Shown piece by piece: positions 54,681 through 63,989 of a stretch of DNA of 64,000 nt (positions within the stretch are counted from its first letter, which is position 1; each line of letters opens with the position of its first letter). Origin of the DNA: Martinezella tropici (lineage in GTDB: Bacteria > Pseudomonadota > Alphaproteobacteria > Rhizobiales > Rhizobiaceae). Both the position numbers and the translations under genes were made by a program. The notes beneath the pieces are model-generated. The model made no database searches, was not told where the DNA came from, and saw nothing but the letters and a program-made list of their open reading frames with translations. Location: NCBI GenBank assembly GCA_000799755.1, contig JUHI01000003.1, positions 1 through 64,000 on the forward strand. Direction: 5' to 3'.

Positions 54681-55538
54681 TTAGCCTCCCATCCGGTTCA
54701 AACGACTGCGGGGGTCGTTGTATTCGTTCATCGACATCGACAGCAGGAAGAGCGCCATGAACAGCACCACGATGGCCGCCACCGGCGCTGCGACCCACCA
54801 CCATGTTCCGGCGATCAGCGCCGAATGCGCATTGGCCCAATAGATCATCATGCCCATGGTCGGCGTCTCGATATCGGTGAACCCGAGCACCGAGAGCGTG
54901 ATCTCCATGCCGATTGACCAGATCATGTTGTTCATGGTCGTGGCAAAGACGATCGGCAGCACATAGGGCAGATGCTCCTGAATGAGAATCTTGCGCATGC
55001 TCATGCCGGAATAGACGCTTTGCGTGGTGAAAGGTCGCGTCTTGAGACTGATTGCCACCGAGCGGATCAGGCGAGCATCATAGGACCAGCCGAGCGAGGC
55101 CATGACAACGATGAGCACCGTCCAGGTCATTTCGTCCTTCAGCACGAAATAGAACAGGATGAGCACCGGAAATTGTGGAATGACCATGATGCTGTCGTTG
55201 ATCGCCATCAAGACGCGATCGACAACCCCTCCGGCGTAGCCCGCAACGAGCCCCACCGCCAGCGAGATGACGCGAGACAGGAAGGCGACGCCAATGCCGA
55301 AATAAAGCGTGTTGCGGAGTGCGGTCGTCAGTTGCCAGAACACATCCTGCCCACGTGATGTCGTGCCCAGCCAATATTGCCCATCCGGCGGCATATCCGG
55401 CGGTAGCAGATAAAGATCGGAAGGGCCATAGGGCGAGAAATAGGACAGGATGACCAGCCCCACGATGACGGCGAGCAGCAGGAGGCCGAAGAGGAATTCC
55501 ATATTCTGGCGAGCAAGGTCGCGAACGATCGTCAGCAT
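54681..55538 (-). CDS. Peptide-type ABC transporter, second permease (DppC-like)
   Basis: A 285-residue membrane protein with about six spans, beginning after a short cytosolic N-terminus (MLTIVRDLARQNMEFLFGLL). The loop YLLPPDMPPDGQYWLGTTSR, then GQDVFWQLTTALRNTLYFGI, is the signature of DppC-type permeases, and the EAA-like cytosolic loop is in IRSVAISLKTRPFTTQSVYS. It starts 3 bp after the first permease gene, which shows tight coupling. Confidence 0.92.
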   Translation of the reverse strand: MLTIVRDLARQNMEFLFGLLLLAVIVGLVILSYFSPYGPSDLYLLPPDMPPDGQYWLGTTSRGQDVFWQLTTALRNTLYFGIGVAFLSRVISLAVGLVAGYAGGVVDRVLMAINDSIMVIPQFPVLILFYFVLKDEMTWTVLIVVMASLGWSYDARLIRSVAISLKTRPFTTQSVYSGMSMRKILIQEHLPYVLPIVFATTMNNMIWSIGMEITLSVLGFTDIETPTMGMMIYWANAHSALIAGTWWWVAAPVAAIVVLFMALFLLSMSMNEYNDPRSRLNRMGG

Positions 55539-55541
55539 GGC

Positions 55542-56546
55542 CTACTCCACCTTGATGCGCGGGTCGATCAGAGGACCCAGTATGTCGATGATGAAGACGG
55601 CGGCGGCGACGCCGACAATCGAGAGCGCGCTCAGCCCCAAGACAAGGCTGTAGTCGCCGGCATGCACCGCCGAGATCAGGAGATTGCCGATACCAGGATA
55701 GCCGAAAACGATCTCGGTGATGACGGTGCCGTTGAAGACGGCGCCGAGCGACATGGCAAGACCGGTGAACTGCGGGACCATGGCATTGCGGGCGATATAG
55801 GAGCGCAGGATCTTGCGCTTCGGTACGCCGCCGAGCTCGGCGAAGACGACATAGTCCTCGGTGATGATGTTGGAAACGAGCGCGCGCATGCCGATCAGCC
55901 AACCACCCGTCCCGACAAGGATCAGGGACAGCGCCGGCAGGATGGAGTGCCGCAGGATATCGAGAACCAGTGTGACAGAGAGATTGAGATTGGTATTCAT
56001 CTCATAACCGCCATTGATCGGCAGGATCGGCCAGATATAGCCAAAGAGAATGATGAGAACGAATGCCAGGATGTAATAGGGGATCGGCTGCATGGCGATG
56101 AAGACGAGGCTGACGGCCTTCAGCACCATGCTCTTGCGATAATAGCCCGCGAGCGCGCCGATCATGTTGCCGAGCAGGAACGTGATGATGACGGAAACGG
56201 TCATCAGGCCGATCGTCCAGGGCAGCGCCCTTGCGATGATGGCGGAAACCGGCGTCGGAAATGCCGAGAGCGACGGCCCGAGATCGCCGGTCGCAAGGCG
56301 TCCCCAGAAATGCAGATACTGTTGCCAGATGGAGCCCTCGAGACCGTAGAGTTCCCTCAGCGACTGGCGCATCAGCTCGACGGCACGCGGATCGGACTGG
56401 CCCATTTGCTGGATGGCGCCGATGCTTTCCGCGACCGGATCGATCGGCGTCATATGGGTGATGAAGAACGTCGCGGAAATGCCGAGGAAGACAACGAGCA
56501 GAAACTGGCCAAATCGTTTCAATACGAAAACTGGATAGGACGTCAT
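55542..56546 (-). CDS. Peptide-type ABC transporter, first permease (DppB-like)
   Basis: A 334-residue membrane protein with the DppB layout: an N-terminal span (LKRFGQFLLVVFLGISATFF), the long periplasmic loop containing GLEGSIWQQYLHFWGRLATG, and a C-terminal signature ELGGVPKRKILRSYIARNAM followed by TEIVFGYPGIGNLLI. It follows the binding-protein gene by 117 bp. Confidence 0.92.
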   Translation of the reverse strand: MTSYPVFVLKRFGQFLLVVFLGISATFFITHMTPIDPVAESIGAIQQMGQSDPRAVELMRQSLRELYGLEGSIWQQYLHFWGRLATGDLGPSLSAFPTPVSAIIARALPWTIGLMTVSVIITFLLGNMIGALAGYYRKSMVLKAVSLVFIAMQPIPYYILAFVLIILFGYIWPILPINGGYEMNTNLNLSVTLVLDILRHSILPALSLILVGTGGWLIGMRALVSNIITEDYVVFAELGGVPKRKILRSYIARNAMVPQFTGLAMSLGAVFNGTVITEIVFGYPGIGNLLISAVHAGDYSLVLGLSALSIVGVAAAVFIIDILGPLIDPRIKVE

Positions 56547-56663
56547 GCCGCCGTCTTCCTCGCTGCTTGCTCTTCATCATCAATTGAAAAGATTCGCCGG
56601 ACGTGCCTAGTGTCCGGCGAAAGGTGCCTGATGCCGCGATTGCCGCATCAGGGTCGGGAGAAA

Positions 56664-58565
56664 TCAGGGCTGGGCCGGCTTCAACTTGACCATCATCAAC
56701 CGGGAATTCGCCCAATTGGGAACGGGGTCCGTATAGGGGTCTGATATGGTTGGATAGCCCTTCCAGTAGGTCGTATCCATCGACGTGAAGACGTTGTAGG
56801 ACATCAGCGGAATGGTTGGCATCTGCTGTGCCACCAGTTTCAGATAGTCCTTGCCGAGTTCGATGCCCTTCGGATCATCCGCGCTGATGCGGCGGATGTT
56901 TTCGATGATCTTGTCGAGCTCCGGATTGGACCAGCGCTGCCAGTTGCGCGGCGCCTGGTTCTCGCCTTTCTTGGCAACGAATTCGGAATGCCAGCTGTCG
57001 AGAAAGAAGGACAGATCGGGATCGCCGCCCCAGGTCTCGACGCTCCACGCGATAGCGACCTGGTAATCGCCAGGCTGCAAGCCCACCTGCCAGACGTTCG
57101 TTGACGGCGCAGCCTTGGAGTCGATCCCAAAGGCTGCCCATTGCTGGGCGATCAGAGTTCCCGCACGGGTAAAGACGGAGCGGGTGTCGCCTTCCACCGT
57201 CAGGCGGATCTTGAACGGCTGGCCCGCGGGCGTCATCCATTTGCCGCCCACCTTCTTGAAGCCGGCCTTTTCCAGGAGCTCGGCCGCAGCCTGCGGATCA
57301 GGCTTCCACCAGCCATAGCCGAAGGCGTTGCTGATCGCTGCCGGATCGGTCGGGATCTGATCCTTGTACTTCGGCTGCTTGCGCAGGATATCTGCGATCT
57401 GCTGGCCGATCGTTGGATCGTAAGGCTTGATCTTGCGCTTGCCGGTATCGATCTCGAAATTCTTCAGCCAATCCTGCATCGGCGCCTGGTAATCGGTCAT
57501 CGCGATTGCCGTCGGCGGAACGCCGAGTGCAGATAGCGTGGCTGCGCCGCGATAGCTTGCCATGTCGACAGCCTTGATATCGATGAGCAAAGCCAGCGCC
57601 CAGCGTACGTCAGGATTCTGGAACAGCGGGTCCTGCGTATTGAAAATCACGGCCGGCAGCGTCGGATCGGGATGAGCGAAGGGGAAGCCGGGGAACCAGC
57701 TTTCGATCGTCTTCGACTTTTCCTTCAGCGTGAACATGCCTTCGGGCGTGTTGTCGTGAATGATATCGAGATTGTGCTCAAGCTGCGCAATCGTGCGCTT
57801 ATCCGGCGGACCGGGATCGACATAGCTTACATATTTCGGAGCCGGCTCGCCGAAGCGCGCAAGCGAGGTGCGCTGCCAGTCGTCGCGCTTCTCCCAAGTG
57901 TACCATTTGCCCTGCGGATCGAAGGCTTTCAGCTTGTAGGCGCCGAGCGAAACGGGATTGGCGAAATCGTAGCGAACCGGATCAGCGACCTTTTCGAAGA
58001 CATGCTTCGGCATGATCCAGGCGCCGTTCCAGCGAACGGTGAAAATCGAGTGGAAGCGCGAATTCGGCTTCTTCAGCTTGAAGACGACGGTGTAGGGGTC
58101 CGGAGCCTCAACGCTTGCGACTTGCACCGAGAAGGCCGCGCTCCAGTTCATGCCCGGATGGTCCATCTGCGTCTTGACGGTGTAGACCACATCGTCGGCG
58201 GTGAATTCGACGCCGTCGCTCCAATAGATGCCCTTGCGCAGCTTCACCGTCATCTGGGTGAAATCGTCATTATATTGCGGCTTGTCCGCAGCCAGCGAAT
58301 TGTCCCAGGCCGAGCCGCCCAAGCCCTTTTCGGGGTCGATATACCAAAGCGTATCCATGGTCAGTTGCTGGAGGCCGGTCGAAACACCGCCGCCGCCGTT
58401 GACCCAGATGTTGAACCAACCCGGATTCTTGATCGTTCCCTCTGGATTCTCGACGATCAAGGTCTCCTTGCGAGGCAAGGCGGTATAATCCTGAGCCTGG
58501 GCAGCCGCGATGAGGCCGAACGTGGCCAGTGCGACACCGAAGGCAAGCTTCTTCCACTGCTGCAT
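56664..58565 (-). CDS. Periplasmic binding protein of peptide/oligosaccharide type
   Basis: A 633-residue extracellular solute-binding protein family 5 member. The signal peptide (WKKLAFGVALATFGLIAAAQ, cleavage after AQA) is followed by the SBP-5 pattern VKLRKGIYWSDGVEFTADDV and, near the C-terminus, GDYQVAIAWSVETWGGDPDL. Family 5 proteins bind peptides, nickel or oligosaccharides. At over 600 residues this one is longer than most peptide binders, as is common for oligosaccharide-binding members. The arabinofuranosidase gene just upstream suggests arabino-oligosaccharides as ligand, which is an inference from context. Confidence 0.88.
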   Translation of the reverse strand: MQQWKKLAFGVALATFGLIAAAQAQDYTALPRKETLIVENPEGTIKNPGWFNIWVNGGGGVSTGLQQLTMDTLWYIDPEKGLGGSAWDNSLAADKPQYNDDFTQMTVKLRKGIYWSDGVEFTADDVVYTVKTQMDHPGMNWSAAFSVQVASVEAPDPYTVVFKLKKPNSRFHSIFTVRWNGAWIMPKHVFEKVADPVRYDFANPVSLGAYKLKAFDPQGKWYTWEKRDDWQRTSLARFGEPAPKYVSYVDPGPPDKRTIAQLEHNLDIIHDNTPEGMFTLKEKSKTIESWFPGFPFAHPDPTLPAVIFNTQDPLFQNPDVRWALALLIDIKAVDMASYRGAATLSALGVPPTAIAMTDYQAPMQDWLKNFEIDTGKRKIKPYDPTIGQQIADILRKQPKYKDQIPTDPAAISNAFGYGWWKPDPQAAAELLEKAGFKKVGGKWMTPAGQPFKIRLTVEGDTRSVFTRAGTLIAQQWAAFGIDSKAAPSTNVWQVGLQPGDYQVAIAWSVETWGGDPDLSFFLDSWHSEFVAKKGENQAPRNWQRWSNPELDKIIENIRRISADDPKGIELGKDYLKLVAQQMPTIPLMSYNVFTSMDTTYWKGYPTISDPYTDPVPNWANSRLMMVKLKPAQP

Positions 58566-58757
58566 GATCTCCTCCCATTTTTGTCGATTGCGCAGCGCAC
58601 CCAGGCAAAGGGGAGCAAACCACGACTTTCACCCTCTTCCCCGGCCGACCACGCAAGCCTTGCGCGGCAGTCCGGGTCTGCAACGGGCCGGCAGTCGCCT
58701 CCTCGCGACCTTTCGACCGTTGTCACCGCCGGGCACATACCGGCCCGGCCGCCAGCA

Positions 58758-60266
58758 TCACACCGCCAGTCGGATCACCGTGTAGGAGAGCGGCTTCAAC
58801 GTTGCGCGCAGCCGCCCATCCTCGATCTTGGCATCGCCGGTTTGGGTCGGGACGACGGCATTCGGCTGCGTCGCCGTGTTGACAGCCCGCAGATCGCTGT
58901 GGACCATCTCATGCTGTTCGACCACGCGGGCGCCGGCAAAGCCTTCAAGACGAGTATCGAGATCGAGCGAACTGTCGGGGTGGCGATTGACGGCAAACAG
59001 CGTGACCATGTTGCCGAGTTCATCATGGGCCGCCGACACATCGAGATAGGGCACATCATCAGCCTCGTCGCTGTCATAGGTCGGGCCGTCGGTGATGAGA
59101 CGCAGCGCGTAGCCTCGACCATATTTCGAGGCGAAATACAGCGGATAATAGATGGTCTGGCGCCATGCCGGGCCGCCATCTTCCGTCATGATCGGCGCGA
59201 TCACGTTGACGAGCTGGGCGATGCAGGCAATCCGCACCCGATCGGAACGGCGAATGAACGTGTTAAGGATGCCGCCGACCTGCAGCACATCTTCGAAGTT
59301 ATAGACATCCTCAAGCAGATGCGGCGCATCCGGCCATTCGTTGCGAGCAAGGATATCCTTGTCCTGCTGGTTGGAGTGATACCAGACATTCCACTCATCG
59401 AAGGAAATGCCGATCGTCTTCTTCGAGCGCTTCTTCGCCTTGATATAATCGATCACGCCGCCGATGGTGACGATATAGCGATCGAGCTTCTCTGCCTTGG
59501 CGAGATAGTTCAGCGTATTTCGCTCGCGATTAGCGAAATACATATGCAGCGAGATGTGATCGGCGCTGTCGTAGCATTGGTCGAGAACCTGCGCTTCCCA
59601 ATCGGGATAGGTCTTCATGTCGGAATTGGACGAGCCGCAAACGACCAGTTCGAGTGACTTGTCGAAGCCGCGCATGGCCTTGGCGGTCTCGTCTGCCAGG
59701 CGTCCATATTCGTAGGCGGACTTGTGACCCACCTGCCAGGGACCATCCATTTCATTGCCAAGGCACCAGAGCTTCACGTCATGCGGATCGGACCAGCCGT
59801 GCTTGCGGCGCAGATCCGACCAATAGGTGCCCCCCGGATGATTACAGTATTCGAGGAAGTTTCTCGCCGCATCCAGCCCGCGCGAGCCGAGATTGACGGC
59901 GAGCATCGGCTTGGTATTGGCCTTTTTGCACCAATCGACGAATTCGTTGACGCCGATCTGGTTGCTCTCGCGCGTCCGCCAAGCCAGATCCAGGCGAACC
60001 GGCCGCTCGGAACGAGGCCCCACCCCGTCTTCCCAATTGTAGGCGGAGACGAAGTTGCCGCCGGGATAGCGGGTATAGGGCGCGTTGAGTTCGCGCACCA
60101 ACTCGATCACGTCCTTGCGGAAGCCATGCTCGTCGGCGGTCGCGTGGCCGGGCTCGTAGATGCCGCCATAGATTGCTCTGCCCAGATGCTCAAGGAAAGC
60201 GCTGTAAAGCCGGTCGTCAATGTCGGCAATTCGGAAATCACGGTGGACGATCACATGCGCCTTCAC
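58758..60266 (-). CDS. GH51 alpha-L-arabinofuranosidase
   Basis: A 502-residue glycoside hydrolase family 51 enzyme that removes terminal alpha-L-arabinofuranosyl groups from arabinan and arabinoxylan fragments. The acid/base Glu is in LWCLGNEMDGPWQVG and the nucleophile Glu in GISFDEWNVWYHS. Earlier GH51 stretches include LEHLGRAIYGGIYEPGH and TRYPGGNFVSAYNWEDGVGP. There is no signal peptide, so it acts on imported oligosaccharides in the cytosol. It is the first structural gene of the operon, 218 bp after the regulator gene and 192 bp before the binding-protein gene. Confidence 0.95.
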   Translation of the reverse strand: MKAHVIVHRDFRIADIDDRLYSAFLEHLGRAIYGGIYEPGHATADEHGFRKDVIELVRELNAPYTRYPGGNFVSAYNWEDGVGPRSERPVRLDLAWRTRESNQIGVNEFVDWCKKANTKPMLAVNLGSRGLDAARNFLEYCNHPGGTYWSDLRRKHGWSDPHDVKLWCLGNEMDGPWQVGHKSAYEYGRLADETAKAMRGFDKSLELVVCGSSNSDMKTYPDWEAQVLDQCYDSADHISLHMYFANRERNTLNYLAKAEKLDRYIVTIGGVIDYIKAKKRSKKTIGISFDEWNVWYHSNQQDKDILARNEWPDAPHLLEDVYNFEDVLQVGGILNTFIRRSDRVRIACIAQLVNVIAPIMTEDGGPAWRQTIYYPLYFASKYGRGYALRLITDGPTYDSDEADDVPYLDVSAAHDELGNMVTLFAVNRHPDSSLDLDTRLEGFAGARVVEQHEMVHSDLRAVNTATQPNAVVPTQTGDAKIEDGRLRATLKPLSYTVIRLAV

Positions 60267-60466
60267 GGCCTTCCTCCCATATATATCATATATTTCGTTC
60301 TTATACCTTGATCTTGATACACTTTTGGGGTGCCGTCAACGCAGTCGAAGTGGAGAGCCATGTCGAAACCGCAGCAAAGAGGCGTACAGGCAAAGATAAT
60401 ACCTTACAAAAACAATTACTTATAAAAAATATGACTTATCGGAATTTTGCGCCGATCGTATGTTAT

Positions 60467-60485
60467 ATATCAAATTAATTGATAT
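60467..60485. promoter_or_regulatory. Candidate operator ahead of the arabinofuranosidase gene
   Basis: ATATCAA-ATTAA-TTGATAT, a perfect 7-bp dyad, overlaps the end of the regulator gene and lies about 200 bp before the next gene. The gap (60267-60484) is very AT-rich and includes further partial dyads such as ATATATCATATAT near 60282. Confidence 0.45.
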
Positions 60486-61414
60486 TATTGCGCCAAGTCG
60501 ATGCGCATCAGGATATCGCGGCCGTAATTGCCGAAACCGCGGCCAAAAATATTGATACCGCCGGTGTTGCGCGCATCCTCGGCGATGCCAATTCGCAGAC
60601 GAATCGACGAATGCTGGCCAATGGCGAGATCATCGATCGTCAAGTCGGAAGCGGCCACACCATCGATGAACGTGCCTTTCTTCGAGATTCTCCAGGTCTT
60701 CAGCTTGCCGTATTGCGAACCCTCGAGCTTCCACCAGCTTGGCGTGAAGGCACCGCGCTTGTCGCCGTAGTCGCCGGGCGAGGTCCATGTGCCGACAGCG
60801 ACGCCGTTGACCCAGACCGTGATGTCGGACGGCCAATCCGGATTGGTGCCGGGCACCTCGGAAGACAGCTCCATCGAGAACTCGATGGCATTGACATTCC
60901 GGTTCAAGATCTTGGCATTGTTCGGGAATTTATATTCGACATGGCCGCGGCCGAACCAGAGAAGGCCGGTCTGCATGCGCTGCGGATCGAGAAAATAGTC
61001 GGGAACATCGAGCAGCCCGATCACGCCCTCGGTGGAACACAGGCCACATGGCGCGTGCGTCTCGCAACTCGTATAGAGGCCGATCGGCATGGCCACTTCG
61101 ATCACGTCCTCATCGTGCTTGAAGGCCTGGTCCTCAAAACTCAAAAGGATTTCGTCGTAAAGCGCGGTGCAGATCTTCTGGTAGCCCTTGCGTGCTTTCG
61201 CGGCCTTGGTTTCGACCAGACCTGCTTCCTCCAGGATCATGATTCCCGTCGCGACGGTGGATTGCGGCAGATCCAGCTCCCGGGCGATCTCGTTGACGTT
61301 CAACGAGCCTTTGGCACAGAGCAATTTCAGCATATCGACGCGCGCCGGCGCCGAAAGTGCCCTGAAGACCGCCGCGTTCTCACCCGCATAAATTGTCAGA
61401 AAGCCGCGCTTCAT
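60485..61414 (-). CDS. ArsR-like regulator fused to a possible carbohydrate-sensing domain
   Basis: A 309-residue regulator. Residues 12-80 are an ArsR-type winged helix (RALSAPARVDMLKLLCAKGS, then EIARELDLPQSTVATGIMIL). Residues 115-135 hold a Cys cluster, SCETHAPCGLCSTEG. The C-terminal half (about 150-309, with VNAIEFSMELSSEVPGTNPD, WPSDITVWVNGVAVGTWTSP and a WWKLEGSQYG turn) is strand-rich and looks like a galactose-binding-type jelly roll, so it may bind sugar directly. It stands upstream of the arabinoside operon on the same strand. Dyads flank the gene at 60467-60485 and 61417-61461. Regulation by arabinoside is inferred. Confidence 0.75.
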   Translation of the reverse strand: MKRGFLTIYAGENAAVFRALSAPARVDMLKLLCAKGSLNVNEIARELDLPQSTVATGIMILEEAGLVETKAAKARKGYQKICTALYDEILLSFEDQAFKHDEDVIEVAMPIGLYTSCETHAPCGLCSTEGVIGLLDVPDYFLDPQRMQTGLLWFGRGHVEYKFPNNAKILNRNVNAIEFSMELSSEVPGTNPDWPSDITVWVNGVAVGTWTSPGDYGDKRGAFTPSWWKLEGSQYGKLKTWRISKKGTFIDGVAASDLTIDDLAIGQHSSIRLRIGIAEDARNTGGINIFGRGFGNYGRDILMRIDLAQ

Positions 61415-61416
61415 TT

Positions 61417-61461
61417 AAATCCTGAATGCCCCATCAACAGGTTTCATTTATATCAGGATTT
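61417..61461. promoter_or_regulatory. Dyad ahead of the ArsR-like regulator gene
   Basis: AAATCCTGA (61417-61425) and TCAGGATTT (61453-61461) form perfect 9-bp arms 27 bp apart, immediately before the regulator start at 61414. The placement fits autorepression or looping. Confidence 0.45.
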
Positions 61462-61595
61462 TTGATTTCACAAGAGATATCGGTCCGAAAGTCCGACTGG
61501 CGCTTTCTCCACAGCATAAGAAGGTGCCAGTCGGCTGATCCGCTACATAATTCGTCGCGAGGAAATCCTGGATCGGGTTTCGGATGCCGATCGAC

Positions 61596-62096
61596 TTACT
61601 TGCACGTCTCTATCCGCTTCAAAGCAGCCGTAATACCGGAGAGCGAATAGGAATAGCTCGTCTCGGTGCCGCGCTTGGAGGTTGCCTGCAACTGAAGCTG
61701 GGCGCCGCCCTTCATAGCGCTCACCATGGTCGGTTCCTGCCCCTCGTTCCTCACCCAGCCATGCCGGTCTTTCGTAAACATCGGGAATGTCTTGTCGCCG
61801 ACCGTCGCCGTCATCTGCGCGCCGTCTTTCAAGTCGTAGCCCATTGCGGCTTCGGGAACCAATTTGTCGCCGGGGGACAGGCGCGAGACAATGAAGAAGT
61901 TGTCGCCATGGTCGACGCTGGCGGGCTGCTGCGCGACCGGCCGCGATAGAACGTAGCAGCTGACGCTGTCGCCCGATTTATAAGAATACGCGCCCCAATG
62001 ATCGAACTGATCGATACGGACGGGCACTTCCGCATGCGCAATACCGGCGCCGAATGCGACGAAGACCAGAGCGGGGGCGAATTTTCTAGCAAACAT
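61596..62096 (-). CDS. Invasion-associated locus B (IalB) family protein
   Basis: A 166-residue periplasmic protein with signal peptide MFARKFAPALVFVAFGAGIA (cleavage after AHA). The mature part shows the IalB pattern: FDHWGAYSYKSGDSVSCYVL (Trp and the first Cys), FFIVSRLSPGDKLVPEAAMG, FPMFTKDRHGWVRN and a final Cys two residues from the end (RIETCK). In Bartonella and Brucella such proteins aid host-cell entry; in free-living rhizobia the role is unknown. It has no operon partners. Confidence 0.88.
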   Translation of the reverse strand: MFARKFAPALVFVAFGAGIAHAEVPVRIDQFDHWGAYSYKSGDSVSCYVLSRPVAQQPASVDHGDNFFIVSRLSPGDKLVPEAAMGYDLKDGAQMTATVGDKTFPMFTKDRHGWVRNEGQEPTMVSAMKGGAQLQLQATSKRGTETSYSYSLSGITAALKRIETCK

Positions 62097-62256
62097 AGTT
62101 TCCTGCCATTTCTTGTTTCAAGGACGTTGAAAGCGAGAGAAGCACTCACACACGCGGCAGTTTCGGTGCGGTGCGTTATCCGATTGTTAATGTGTTCCTT
62201 AAAATTTGTTCATGTTAGAAGACGCGCGGGAAACTATGCCGGAGGAAATTGCAACC

Positions 62257-62679
62257 ATGTCGAGCGCCACCATTTCAGTCCTGGACAATCCGTCCGACGC
62301 CGACCGCCGTGCCATTCTTACGCCTCTGGACGCCTTCAATACGGCAAGAGCGGGTAATGAGAATTACGAGCCGATCGCCGTCGTCCTCCGCGACGAAACG
62401 GGCGATATCGTCGGCGGCCTTTGGGCGCAGCTCTATTTCGACTGGGCCTTTATAGAACTGCTTTTCGTCCCCGAAAGCCTGCGAGGCGCGGATTTCGGAT
62501 CGAAGCTGATCCGTGAAGCGGAGGAGATCATCAAGGCAAAAGGCGCCGTCGGCATATGGCTCGACACGTTCAGTTTTCAAGCGCCCGGCTTCTATGAGCG
62601 TCAGGGCTATGAGCGCTTCGGCACGCTCGAGAATTATCCGAGAGGCATGAAGCGTTTCTTCTATCGCAAGATCTTCTGA
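62257..62679 (+). CDS. GNAT-family acetyltransferase
   Basis: A 140-residue GNAT protein. The acetyl-CoA-binding strand and loop are in IELLFVPESLRGADFGSKLI (the RGxDxG form of the Q/RxxGxG/A motif) and the C-terminal part has DTFSFQAPGFYERQGYERFG. It is the small single-domain type often found with antibiotics or amines as substrate; the acceptor is not known here. I prefer the ATG at 62257, with GGAGG 11 bp upstream, over a 17-residue-longer start. Confidence 0.88.
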   Translation: MSSATISVLDNPSDADRRAILTPLDAFNTARAGNENYEPIAVVLRDETGDIVGGLWAQLYFDWAFIELLFVPESLRGADFGSKLIREAEEIIKAKGAVGIWLDTFSFQAPGFYERQGYERFGTLENYPRGMKRFFYRKIF

Positions 62680-62966
62680 TCCTTGGCGTCGGGGGCGAAG
62701 CCGCTGCATCCAGAGCGTGCAAACTGAATCCACAGAATAGTCAAGGGCTCACCCATTTCCAGCGCGTCTGGCACCGTTGACGGTCAGTTCACAGATTGCG
62801 CTGTTCCATCCGGCTGCATCCGTGCACATATACGCGCCTGAACCTACGGCTTTTGCGAGCCATGGCAGCAAGAGGCAGGCAACGACATATATTGTTCGGC
62901 TGGATCTGCCTCGGTGTGCATGACGCAATATCGGGCCGTGCTAACAGGATACAGTAGGATGGTATC

Positions 62967-63989
62967 ATGAAGAAGATCGGTTTCCTTTCCTTCGGCCACT
63001 GGACGCCCTCACCCCAATCGCAGACACGCTCGGCGGCCGACACGCTGCTGCAGTCGATCGATCTTGCCGTCGCGGCGGAACAGTTGGGCGCAGACGGCGC
63101 CTATTTTCGCGTGCATCATTTCGCGCGCCAGCTCGCCTCGCCCTTTCCGCTGCTGGCTGCGGTCGGCGCCAAGACCAGCCGCATCGAAACCGGCACCGCC
63201 GTCATCGACATGCGCTATGAGAACCCGTTCTACATGGCCGAGGACGCAGGCGCGGCCGACCTCATCGCCGGCGGACGTCTACAGCTCGGCATCAGCCGCG
63301 GCTCGCCGGAACAGGTTATCGATGGCTGGCGCCACTTCGGCTATGCACCGATGGAAGGGGAAAGTGACGCCGATATGGGTCGTAGACATACGGAAGTGCT
63401 GCTCGATCTCTTGCGCGGCGAAGGCTTCGCACAGCCGAATCCGCGGCCGATGTTCCCCAATCCGCCCGGCCTGCTGCGCCTGGAGCCCTATTCCGAGGGC
63501 CTGCGCGAGCGCATCTGGTGGGGTGCCGGCTCCAACGCCACGGCCGTATGGGCGGCAAAGCTCGGCATGAACCTGCAAAGCTCGACGCTGAAGGACGATG
63601 AAAGCGGCCTGCCCTTCCACGTTCAGCAAGCCGATCAGATCAGGGCGTATCGCGAGGCCTGGAAAGAGGCCGGGCATAAGCGCGAACCACGGGTCTCCGT
63701 GAGCCGCAGCATCTTCGCGCTGGTGAACGATCTCGACCGTGCCTACTTCGGCAGCAGCGGCAAGGATGACGACAAAGTCGGCTTCATCGATGAGAAGACG
63801 CGCGCGATTTTCGGCCGCAGCTATGCCGCCGAGCCGGATGTGCTGATCGAACAACTGGCGAAGGACGAAGCGATCGCCGCCGCGGATACGTTGCTGCTGA
63901 CCGTGCCGAACCAGCTCGGGGTCGATTACAACGCCCATGTCATCGAGTCGATCTTGACCCATGTGGCGCCAGCGCTGGGGTGGCGTTAA
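62967..63989 (+). CDS. Luciferase-family flavin oxidoreductase
   Basis: A 340-residue LLM-class enzyme: MKKIGFLSFGHWTPSPQSQT at the start, then DGAYFRVHHFARQLASPFPL, RYENPFYMAEDAGAADLIAG and the SRGSPEQVIDGWRHFG loop. The HHFARQ stretch and GAGSNATAVWAAKLGMNLQS match group-1 bacterial luciferase-like reductases such as the CE1758-type proteins. The physiological substrate is unknown. It stands alone at the right edge and is complete. The 62680-62966 gap ahead of it holds nothing recognisable. Confidence 0.85.
   Translation: MKKIGFLSFGHWTPSPQSQTRSAADTLLQSIDLAVAAEQLGADGAYFRVHHFARQLASPFPLLAAVGAKTSRIETGTAVIDMRYENPFYMAEDAGAADLIAGGRLQLGISRGSPEQVIDGWRHFGYAPMEGESDADMGRRHTEVLLDLLRGEGFAQPNPRPMFPNPPGLLRLEPYSEGLRERIWWGAGSNATAVWAAKLGMNLQSSTLKDDESGLPFHVQQADQIRAYREAWKEAGHKREPRVSVSRSIFALVNDLDRAYFGSSGKDDDKVGFIDEKTRAIFGRSYAAEPDVLIEQLAKDEAIAAADTLLLTVPNQLGVDYNAHVIESILTHVAPALGWR

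Noticed and set aside
57672..59657. Plus-strand open frame of 661 codons
   Set aside because: It lies antisense to the binding protein and arabinofuranosidase genes, both of which show clear family motifs. The antisense product is Arg- and Asp-rich and unlike any known protein.
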